From contig JANFAH010000004.1 in NCBI GenBank assembly GCA_024663395.1, positions 2,108,001 through 2,172,000 of the forward strand: DNA of 64,000 bases, in the 5' to 3' direction. The notes under the pieces were generated by a model, which made no database searches, was not told the origin of the DNA, and was given only the letters and a program-made list of their open reading frames with translations. This DNA comes from Pisolithus tinctorius. Lineage: Eukaryota > Basidiomycota > Agaricomycetes > Boletales > Pisolithaceae. The position numbers and the translations under genes were made by a program. Below, piece after piece: positions 1-10,200 of the stretch (position 1 is its first letter; the number at the start of each line of letters is the position of its first letter).

Positions 1-2025
1 CGGTATCGATGCTAAGGAGGCCATCCTCTTCTCGCAGCGGCTCTTCCACAGCTTTGTCATGAGCGCGATCTGTCCTCATGCCACCGAATCTCATTATTGC
101 TGCAGCAGCTTGTGCAGATGTAGTGGGACCCCCAGCAGACGTGTTCGCAGCAGCGGCACCTAGTCGATCCACCATACGATCGAAAACGGAAGCCTTACCC
201 CGTTCTCGTTGGGTCCTAGCCTGAAAAGCACATTAATCAGGCTCCTAAATCGACCAGGCCCAAACGTACATGATATTGTGAGAAGTTTGCAAGAAGGGTG
301 GCATACAACTCTGCCATGTTTTTGCTTTCCCGTTCGAGATACTTCTGACCTTCGATGTATGGCACAAAAAGTTCTTCCATAGCTGCTTCCAGCATAGCAG
401 CGACGGTCGTCGTCGTAGCGCTGATCATGTTGGAAGGGGAACCAGTAAGAGATCTCCGGAATTCAACGCCGGCCATGGAGGACTTGCTCGCGACCATTGA
501 GGGAAGTTCATGTGTCTTCAGATCATCCACCAATGTGGAAGTCTCAACGTGTATCAACTGCAGAACACGCAGGTAAGCTAATTCTGATGATGAAGCACCT
601 TTGCTCAGTAGCTGTTCCATGTATTGTTGAATCTAATGAAATATGTCAAAGTTTCGTTCTTGTGTGCCGCCCATATGATGCTTAGCTTACAGACTGAGCA
701 AACACACGCTGAAGGAACACTTGCATCACAAGAGATGGATTCGGAAATACTGCTTGGACGATTTGTGACTCTTGTGCCATAGTCACTCTTATTTCCGCAA
801 AGAGTTGCACAAGACCGGGCTCCGTCTTGGGAGGAGACGAGTCCGGGTGCGATATAGTCTTCCACCTGGAATCCTGTGAGTACATAGCAATAAACTGAGA
901 ACACCCGAACATTTCATCGCTTTCATCGACATGACCCTTAACCTTGTTAATAAAGAAGTCATGTTGATTGACGTAAACCTGCACACAAGACCCGCCGCCG
1001 TTGAAGTCGAGGAGTGTTTGAGCACAGTGCTGCAAGTACAGTAAGGATACCATCACAATGAGGGTTGATCCTTAGACAAACATGCATCATCTTTGGATCA
1101 CCTTTTCGGTAGTAACGGTCGAAGAGGAACAACATATCTTTCTCGAACTTCTCGCAATACTTGTCGATATTTTCCCTAGTCTGTTGAAAAATATGGGGGT
1201 TCGGAGACACTTCGAGAACTGAGGCTTGTCTTACCTTCTCAGCTATGGGAAGGTCAACTTCCTTCGCCACTGTAGTCAAGCGCCTGAGAATGACAGCAAC
1301 CTGATGTCGACCGTCTTTGCCTTCTTTTCTAAGAGCGTCTAATCTACTGGTTTCTCCGCGAGAAAACTGATTGTAGAAGTCGATCAAGTTATGCGCCGCC
1401 TGTGCTCGCTGTCTTTCGACGTGGACTGATTCGAGCTCCTCGCCTACGAACATCAACTTCCGTTAGTAATGTAGGACATGTGGGGATACATACCTATCCT
1501 AATAGCTGTACGCCCAACTTCACTCAGTTTACTTTCCATAGTTGCAAACGACGATCCTACTGCCTGGACACTAGTCCATCAGAACACACGATTCGGGTAC
1601 CCGTGCACTGACCTCAAATCCCTTGTTTAGTTCGGCCATCTTCCCAGAATACTCCCTTTCCGCCACTCTGACGTTCTTCTCGAGTTGTTCTGTCTTGACC
1701 TGAACGTCCTTGCGGACAGATATGAGGCGGTCGACAACTAGCTCAAAGGTGCGGATAAACGGCTTCGGATCGAACGCTGGGGGGAATGAGTCCATAAGCC
1801 ATTAGCATGCAGATAGCGTACGTACGTCCCGAAGATGTCTTGGACTGGGAGATCAGTTTCTCGGACAATGAGCCGACGAAATCTTTGACATCAAATTTCC
1901 CCTGAAATTGAAGGATGAGCCTGATGCAGCAAGAACACAGCCCGTATGGAGACCTCGAATGTATCCAGACCAAGCTGACCTTCGAGTGAAGGGTCAAGCT
2001 GGAGGTGATCGTTCGTTCTCGCCAT
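1..2025 (-). CDS. SEC10: Exocyst complex component Sec10 (3'-partial)
   Basis: Sec10 is a subunit of the octameric exocyst, which tethers secretory vesicles to sites of polarised growth at the plasma membrane. The N-terminal part reads GKFDVKDFVGSLSEK, followed by a coiled coil (FDPKPFIRTFELVVDRLISV), and the middle part carries the Sec10 signature EELFVPYIEGQKYLERESK. The start at 2025 opens MARTNDHLQLDPSLEGQ and is joined through a 52-nt intron (1953-1902) to the conserved exon. Further introns of about 50 nt break the gene, including one whose acceptor lies just before 230. The reading frame is open through the left edge, so the C-terminus is missing. It is divergent from RIX1 with 132 bp between start codons. 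Family assignment is firm; exact exon borders are inferred from splice consensus. Confidence 0.9.
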
Positions 2026-2157
2026 CCCGAGGCCAGTTATTCACTTATGTATGGGGACCAGTAGTCACACAACTGAGGTGGTACAAGCTAGCGTTGTTTT
2101 GACGTGTATGTAAAGAGACTCACCGCCGCCTTGGTAAAAAAAACCGTCCTCGTCGAC
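2026..2157. promoter_or_regulatory. Shared divergent upstream region SEC10/RIX1
   Basis: These 132 bp separate the start codons of two divergent genes and must hold both 5' leaders and core promoters. No TATA box or other motif stands out. Confidence 0.5.
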
Positions 2158-4773
2158 ATGGACGTCCCTCATCCTCTCCAGTCTATCTTGCAATCCTTTC
2201 TTGTTTCCGATGCGTCAGCCGTACTTTTTGCGCCTCAAGTCTTAGAACGACTTTCGTCCAGCTGTCTCGCACCTTCCTCACACCTTCAGAAATGGTGCAC
2301 TCGTATTACTTCACTGATACACTCAAAAGATCCAGGAGCGCGGTGGGCAGGAATATGCTTTGCATATCGAACGTCTGCTCTATCGGAACAACTGTTAATT
2401 GAACATGCTCGGTCATGGATCGGAATTGTATTACCCCTTCTCTCAGTCTGTTAGATCATGTTTATTGGCTACGGAAGAAATGCTGATGTATAATCCAAGA
2501 AACCAGAACCCAAACCAATACTGAAGGTTTCAATGCGGTACTTGCGCTTGGTGCTTGGTGCTGCAGCGGGCCATCCCGAATTTCAGAGACAAGTCGCTGC
2601 GCCAGCCGTTCCAAAAATTAGTGCCGCGCTGTTACACATTGCAGAGAATTCAATCGACACGAATTTAAGGGTGACTTCTCCATGTTCTCAATTTTGTTTG
2701 GCATGCTAATGGATTACAGGCGCTGGCCACACAAGTGTTAAGCCAGCTTGTTATGTCATATCCGTCTCAGCACAGGGCTTTAAGTTCAAAGCTGTTTGCC
2801 TTGTGCTACGGAATTTTTGGAGGTTCCTCACCGCAACCAACGGACGCTCGATTACTCGACGTTACGGCTGACTTATTTTCAACGTTGCATTACCTTGGTG
2901 GTAAAGTCGGAGGTGTTAACACCTGGCGGTCATGTTTAGATGCCGTCCTGTATGCTTCGTGGGTCGCTTGGGCCGCTCTAAGAACTACTTGCCCCAGCAG
3001 CATGACTCATTTGAGTGGGCAAACGTTGAACATGGAGGGTACCACTCCATCATACTTTGGGCCACTGCCTGGAGATCCGTTGACGGCCAATCTACTCTGC
3101 CTGGACAGACTAAATTGCAACATCACTGCAATATGTGCTTTATTAAGGTAATCGACAACCATATCGCACGTTGTCTGTAGTCTCAGAACTTGGATGATAC
3201 AGAGCACCCGTTCAACGACCAGTCAAGGTACCCATAGGTAATTTAGTCGCTTTTAGCTGCGCCTTATTGGCGTGCACAGATGAAGAACAGCAGGTATGCC
3301 ATTTCGCGATATCATTTGTCGTGTAACTCGACATTCATTTAGAGCGAGCGACTCCTTAACCCTCAAGTCCGTGCTTTGGAAGTGGGAGCTTTACCACAAA
3401 TCTGGATGCATGGATGCTGCCTACTCTCTTGCTTGTGCCAAGTGTAAGGGCAATCGACTTCCTCCGTATGATGGTGATTTGGAAACACTTTGCAGTGCTC
3501 AGAAGCTCGTGGCTCCCAGTGCATCGCGGATAGTCACGATCATTGCCTGTCAACTCGAGAGGATCCAGGAAAAGTACCTGGAATCATACACCGTTGTCAA
3601 CTTGTACTGAAATGAATCCCACAGCTCACGGCGCTCCGCTTTTCTTCAAATAGCGCACGATATTCTTAGCCATTGCTCCGTTGTCGGCTCATCAATTGCC
3701 GTCACTCGTCTTATGAGGACAACGATCGCATCGTTATCACAACTGTATCTTCCCCAATCTGCTCAGGGTGGCGATGCTTCTTCACAGAAAACAGGCAAGA
3801 AAAGGGTGCGAGATTTTCAAGATGGCGACGCTCTTTCGACTCGCCAACAAGTGCTCTGCGCCACCAGCGACTCTTGCAATGCAATTCTCGTTGCTTTGGA
3901 TGGTGAGACCTTGCTTGCAAAGAACGTCAGATATATTTAGGTTGCTTCCAGTCATTCACGAAGGCCTGAAGAACATGGAGTTGCCCTTGCAAGTAAGATC
4001 ACTCTCAACTCGAGTGCTGCTATCTCTCTTGCTCTCGTTGCCATCAACTCCCCCCCAAAGTCTTTCGTATGACCTTAATGTCTATAATCAACTTGTCAAA
4101 AGAGTGCGCGAAATCTGTCTAGACAACGCAGTAGGAACAAGCGAAATGAGCAGATTCGTGGGACTTGTCTTGCGATGTTGTGCTGTTGAAGGTGGTTTAG
4201 TAAGCTGCAATTTTGGTGATATCCGATATGTAATTCACCAGACCACAGGATCCAGCATCCCTCGCTAAATTGCAGTCCTCCGTGGACCTCTTAATTCATC
4301 CCCGAAGGCCACCTCCCTCACAAAGATTACCTTCTTTGGAATTTCTGTTGCTTTCTTCAGCTGAGGAGAACAAAGACCAAGCTGCCGCACGCCAGGCACA
4401 TGGCCTCTCTGGACACAGCGGGACGGTTGAGGGGACAAGTCCGGTTGTACTTGAAAAAATCGGAGAACCTGCACGCGTTCTATCTCTGGTCCAGGAACGA
4501 AGTCCAGCGCCGCCTTTAAAACCTGACCGGCCGACCGATATATCACCTCCCAACCTATCACCTCCAACGGACAGCGTTCCCGAGAGCCACGACATATCAA
4601 TGGTCACGCATACACAATCGCATCCATCGCCGCCAAGAGTCCAACCCCTTCCGGCTATCCAACGACAAGAACAGCCTCCTAAACTAGTCATCACCGTCCC
4701 TGTAACGCTGATTGCCGATGAGGACAACGAAGAGGTGCCTAGCATTGATATGGATTCCGACTCGGACGCGTAA
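2158..4773 (+). CDS. RIX1: Pre-rRNA processing protein Rix1 (PELP1 family)
   Basis: Rix1/PELP1 scaffolds the Rix1-Ipi1-Ipi3 complex, which acts with Rea1 in the nucleoplasm on maturing pre-60S particles. The start at 2158 opens MDVPHPLQSILQSFL. Helical-repeat segments follow: HSKDPGARWAGICFA, SMRYLRLVLGAAAGHPEFQR and VLSQLVMSYPSQHRALSSKL. The C-terminal third is proline-rich and ends in an acidic tail, SIDMDSDSDA, as is usual for the family. Several short introns join the pieces, for example one ending just before 2721. It is divergent from SEC10 and converges tail-to-tail on RRN11 with only 62 bp between stop codons. The assignment rests on the N-terminal RIX1 domain pattern and the acidic tail; internal exon borders between 3150 and 4270 are approximate. 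Confidence 0.8.
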
Positions 4774-4835
4774 AACTCGAAACTTCTGGTTTCATGCAAA
4801 AGCACATTACCCCGTTTATGTGCTGTGAAACAAAA

Positions 4836-5757
4836 TTAAAATGTGCCGTGTTCGACTCTTAACCGTTTTGTTCGGGAAGCCTCTGGAGAGTCTGGCATAT
4901 CTTCGTCAGACTCATGACGAAGGTCAGTGCGTGGAGCCTGTAACAGGCATTGTGCCTTTTGACAATAAGATAGAACTTGTTGTATAGAACCTGCATGGCT
5001 GTTCTTACTTACCATGTTCACCAGCGAGTCCACGACGGTATTATTAGGATCCAATGCCTTGGCACGCTGAAAGAATATCTGAGCGCGGTCGATGAGATTA
5101 CGGTCTGTTCCACCTGAATCATCGTTTCCTGTTAAACACTCTGGGCTAGCAGCATGCATCATTACGAAGGACTTGCCTTCAATCATGTCATTGGATAGTT
5201 GTGCATTGAACATACAACAGAGACCTGCGTATAGGTGAAGGGTCGGGTTGTCGTGGTAGGGGAACGATGGTAGGCAGCTGTCACCGTTGTTATCGAACAC
5301 AACGGGGAAGGGACATCGACTACGCACAATTCTAACTCATCGAGGGCATCCCTGTGCCTGTCGGCTAGAATACAGAAATGTATAAGTTCAATGAGGATTT
5401 TTTCCCGCTGTTGCACATTCGTCACAAGAGGAACGTCGTTTGACGTGAGAGACACGGCACCTCGTCAGGATGTTGCAACATCATCGCCTTCAGGTAGTCG
5501 ACCTTTGTTGGAATGCTCTCTACATCGTTGACGTGACGGTCGAGGAGGCCAACGCTTAATGTCCATAGATTCTTCCAGTTAACCTCGTTGCATCTTGCCA
5601 GAATTGCCCATGCCCGTCGCGCGCGTGCCATGTCCTGTTGCTGCAGACTGAGATGCAGTATGTCATATAGACGTCTGATATGAATGCGGCGCGAGGTTAG
5701 GCGTGGTTTGTCCTCGAGCAACGAGAACAGGAACTGATGATTGCAACTGGAGTCCAT
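4836..5757 (-). CDS. RRN11: RNA polymerase I initiation factor Rrn11-like (TAF1A family)
   Basis: Rrn11 is a TPR-containing subunit of core factor (SL1 in animals), which recruits RNA polymerase I to the rDNA promoter. The diagnostic stretch is HIRRLYDILHLSLQQ followed by ARRAWAILARCNEVNWK, matching the Pol I initiation-factor family. A later repeat (LIDRAQIFFQRAKALDPNN) looks like a TPR helix pair. The tail holds an acidic-plus-basic segment (DEDMPDSPEASRTKRLRV) ending at the stop at 4836. At least three introns are needed; one has a GTAAGT donor after VNM near 5013. The start is uncertain: 5757 opens MDSSCNHQFLFSLLE, whereas an in-frame ATG at 5805 is immediately followed by GTAAGT and may really be a splice donor from an upstream exon. 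The gene lies 1.5 kb from the RPA190 start, suggestive for a Pol I factor. Confidence 0.72.
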
Positions 5758-5945
5758 GAGAAGTGCAGCGACAAAGCCAAGTAGCAGTATGGCATCACTT
5801 ACCATTCTGCACAACCACCATAGTACAGCACCACTACCTGCGTTTGCTCAAAATACCTCAAGTTCACCACTGGCTGGCGCACTTGATTGCTGCGTGGACA
5901 ACTATTGTCGTGTATTCCCGACCCCGCCTCGCACATTTCACGTCC
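5758..5945. promoter_or_regulatory. Shared divergent upstream region RRN11/Laa2-like
   Basis: Up to 188 bp lie between the divergent start codons. A GTAAGT at 5804-5799 on the minus strand could be the donor of an RRN11 leader intron. No clear TATA element was seen. Confidence 0.4.
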
Positions 5946-7123
5946 ATGGACGGTGACTTTGACTTTGGTACTTCTGTGTGGGGAGCACCCACAGACCCTC
6001 CTCACTTGTTGAACACCACGATCGCCAGCACGTTTTCTGTACCCTCTCCCGCGTTGTCGCACGACCCGTTTGATGATTTCGATGACTTTCATACACCACC
6101 CCAGACTCAAAACCCATCCATTGCACAAGACGACGACTTCGGAGATTTTGGAGACTTTGGAGAACCAGGACCATCAGACTCTGCTTTCGTCTTCGAGGAG
6201 GACGTTAATTTTGAAGAAAATGCCACGGGTGTCGAATATTCCCAGTCAACATGGGAGGCATTACAACTAGATCCTCTACCTTCAGAGGAAGATTTGAGAC
6301 GACAGGTGGAAGACATTTTGGGTTCGGAGTGGGCAAAGGATCTCTCTGAGGTAACTATCGATGGCCACATCAGACAGGCTGAGGGTATTGGCCAGTTCCT
6401 TGTGGAGCCTGCGAGGTATGTATTCCCGTTCCTCAGCTAACTAACTCAGAACCAAGATTTGCAGTCGTCAACTGTATAACGTGCTGGTCAATTCACCGCC
6501 CTCTACGGAACCCATTAACTGGGTGCGGTCACGCATCCGACAGCAACACTTGATTGCCTTGGGACTGCCGGTTAACCTTGACGAAATACTGCCCCAAGCA
6601 GGGGCAAAACCCCTGCCTCTTCTGAATGTCTCGACAAGGCCTATGTCTGCCCCACCCGTGGCACCGAATATCCTGCCACGGAGTACGCCTGCCTCGAGGG
6701 GTAACTCACGACCTGGTACGCCACGCTCGGGAACACCGCAACCCACTTTACGGATGGGAGTTCCAGTCATAAAACAACTTGGCCTGGGACCCAGGCCTCA
6801 GCTAGATGAAAGGAGACTGAACGAGTTACTAGACCTCGATCCAGGTATGTTGTCATGCTTAGGTGTGTGACAGTGACGTGTAAGGCAATCATGTTGCAGA
6901 GGGACTGAATCTTTTACCCCTGGCCAAGTTGGAGAAATACCTTTCTGAGTTGCGATCAGAGACGACAAATACTTCCTCACTCCTGACATATCTCCTACAA
7001 ACACGGGATGCCTTGCAGCAGGACTCTGAAACATATAACAAGTTGATTGCAGAGCTGGTGAGTGAGGCACAGAAGACTAAGCTAGGGAAAAGGACTGGGA
7101 AGCGTAGTGGTACACTAAGCTAA
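5946..7123 (+). CDS. Laa2/aftiphilin-like AP-1 accessory protein
   Basis: The start at 5946 opens MDGDFDFGTSVWGAP. The first 100 residues are acidic and phenylalanine-rich, with repeated short motifs (DPFDDFDDF, DDFGDFGDFGEPG) of the kind that bind the gamma-ear of AP-1 and GGA adaptors. A conserved block follows (LPSEEDLRRQVEDILGSEW), then an NWVRSRIRQQHL segment, a Pro/Ser/Arg linker, and a C-terminal helical piece ending KTKLGKRTGKRSGTLS. This order matches the fungal Laa2 (YBL010C) family, which recruits Laa1-AP-1 to trans-Golgi and endosomal membranes. Introns start near 6418 (donor GTATGT) and after LDLDP near 6845 (acceptor at about 6899). The motif reading is direct; the family name is inferred from overall pattern and is less certain than for neighbours. 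Confidence 0.6.
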
Positions 7124-7233
7124 TAGGATTCCGCATTGATTGTGTCAGATCACGTGACATGGCGATCACGGTAAAAACTTGTTAGCATGTCCGAGACACT
7201 ACATACTATTCCTTCGAGAGCAGACTGTCGACA

Positions 7234-10200
7234 ATGAATGTCGCGATATCCGTGCCTGCGACGGTCAAGAGCGTTTCTTTCTCATTTCTCTCTAGCGAGG
7301 ACATCCGCAGAATTTCCGTCAAGCAAATAGTTAACCCAGTGTTACTCGACGACCTCAACAGACCGAATATCGGCGGCCTTTATGATCCAGCTCTCGGCCC
7401 AAGTGATCGACAGGACATGTCAGTGTTATAGGACTAGTGGATACACTTTACCGCTGACCTTGTTTACCAGTTGTGCAACTTGTCACCTGAACTATTTCAC
7501 CTGTCCTGGCCACTATGGACATATCGAGCTCCCTGCCCCAGTGTATCATCCGCTTTTTATGACGCATATGTACAATCTTCTTCGCGGTACCTGTCTATTT
7601 TGCCATAGGTTCAAAACGCGTCAATCGGTGGTGCGCTGCCTCTCGTTTTGTCTTTCTAACAAAATATAACGTCTGCTAAACGACAGTTGTGCAAGTATGC
7701 TGCAAAGCTACGGCTTCTGGAACACGGTTTATTGGATGCTGCGCTTGGCGTGGACGACCTCCACATACAGGACAAGGGTAATGGCGACGACGAGGATGAA
7801 GATTCACGAGGGGAAACCGTCGAGGAGTTCGAAAAGCGTGTGGAGTTGTATGTCCGAATCCATCTTTCCCGTGCATGCAGTAGAAGGGACCAGTACAAGG
7901 ACGAGCTCGTTTATCAAGCGAGGAAAGACGTCATTACAGACTTTCTGAAGTCTACCATTGCCAAGAAGTGTCAAAATGCAGGATGTGGAGCGTGAGTCCG
8001 GTGTTTGCCTATCTTGACAGTACTGAACATCGTGCACAGTTTTGGCTACACATTCCGCAAGGAAGGATCTACAAAAGTCATAGAATACGATCTTCCTATC
8101 AAGCAAAAAGACCAGCATTTTGCATTAAGCCTCCGCCGCCCCGATGTACTTTTGTCTGAAGGTCAACGGGGCGAAAGGGTTGAGCAACATCTGGATGATC
8201 AGATCCTTGACGATGACGACGCTCCGGCGTCAGAACCTGAAGGGGATATGGCCTATTCCGATGAAGAAGAAGAGCCATCAAAAAAAGAAAAAGAGTCACT
8301 TCCAAGGACGGCTAGTGGAAGGGTGAAGACCTCGCGTGGTCGTAATGAAAGGGTGATGGCACCAGAGGAGTGCCGGGCACATCTTCGTCGTCTTTTTGCA
8401 AATTGTCCTTTGATGTGTTCTCTACTGTTTGGGCGACATGGGCCATTCACGCCACTTTTACGCAACGGGCTCACCCGTGCTTCTCCAGACATATTCTTTA
8501 TGGAGGCGATCCCTGTACCACCCACGCGTTTCCGACCTCCAGCGAAAATGGGCGATTCGTTATTTGAGCACTCTCAAAACGAATTACTGGCCAAGATTTT
8601 GAACACATCATACAGATTACGAGACTTGACTGCAGATCTCCAGGTCTCCTCAGCGAAATCTTCGACTATCGACGATTCTTCTCGCAGACGTCTATTAGGA
8701 TCACTCTTGGAAACCCTTGTTCAGCTACAAGTGGATGTGAACAGCTTCATGGACAGCAACAAGAACCCAGCGCCTGTACGTCAAGGAAAGCAACCTCCCG
8801 CCGGAGTGAAGCAAGGGTTGGAGAAGAAAGAAGGCTTATTCAGGAAGCACATGATGGCAAGTGATGTTATACATTTACGTGTGTTCAGTGTGACTGATGT
8901 AGACTATCAGGGAAAAAGGGTCAATTATGCTGCGCGCTCAGTTATTTCTCCTGATGTTAACATTGAACCCAACGAAATCGGAGTCCCACCGGTATTCGCC
9001 CGTAAATTGACCTTTCCCGAGCCCGTCACTCCCATGAACTTTCAAAAGTTGCGACAGTGGGTTATCAATGGACCAAAATGCTATCCGGGCGCTACAATGG
9101 TAGAATACGAGGATGGCCGTCAACAGTCTTTGGTATCGCCTTCTCACATCGAGCCCGCCCTCTGTACTCAGGCATTGTCGTATAGGAAAAACTCACCGTT
9201 GAACAACGTACAGCGATTGCCAATCAATTATACACTCCACAAGATGGGGGTGAGCACAACGGCCTCTCAACTAGAACAGCTTCCATCAATAAGAAGGTCT
9301 ATCGACATCTACAGGACGGGGATATTTTAATTTTGAATCGCCAACCTACATTACACAAACCTAGTATGATGTGCCACCGAGCTCGCATTCTACATGGCGA
9401 AAAGACCATTCGAATGCACTATGCGAATTGGTCAGGCATCCTTAATTGGTCCTTCAACATTTGACTCACCTCCCACTTTCTAGTAATTCATACAATGGTA
9501 GATCTATTTTTTATGGTCCGAATGGGTGCTGACTTCTCGAGTATAGCGGATTTTGACGGAGACGGTAAGTCCATCGACGTCTGAATACCCGGGTGTCTTA
9601 ACTGAGCTTTGCAGAAATGAACATCCATTTTCCTCGTGAGTCCATCCTTCTTAATGGTGCGGGTGATACCAAATCGCCTCAGAAAACCAGGTGGCGAGAG
9701 CCGAAGCAACGTATATCGCCAACACCGACAACCAGTATCTTGTCCCCACATCGGGAAAGCCACTCCGCGGTCTGATTCAGGATCATGTCGTTGCTGGTGT
9801 ATGGATGACTTGTAAAGACACATTTTTTTCGAGGGAAGAGTACTTTCAGCTGCTTTATGGTGCCCTTCGACCTGAGGGAGAGTTTGGTACTGACTCGATA
9901 AGGACTCTCCCTCCTGCGATTTGGAAGCCCAGGCCTCTCTGGACTGGCAAGCAAATAGTGAGCAATTCTGGTGAAGGGGGTGATTAAGACACTGATACCC
10001 TGCAGATCTCAACGGTTGTCCTAAACATTACCCCCTCCTATGCCGAAGGGCTGAACCTTGAGGCGAAATCCAAGGTGCCAGGTCACCTGTGGGGGAAAGG
10101 GTCTTCAGAAGATCGTGTTATTTTCATGAATGGGGAATTGCTTTGCGGTGTTCTGGACAAGTCCGCCTTTGGTGCATCAGATTACGGTTTAGTGCACTCA

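Noticed and set aside
4296..4805. Long minus-strand frame across the RIX1 C-terminus
   Set aside because: It is antisense to the acidic, proline-rich RIX1 tail and has Ser/Gly-rich shadow composition.
9133..9185. Apparent frameshift in RPA190
   Set aside because: It is a normal GT-AG intron; joining the flanks restores [19 protein letters not shown].
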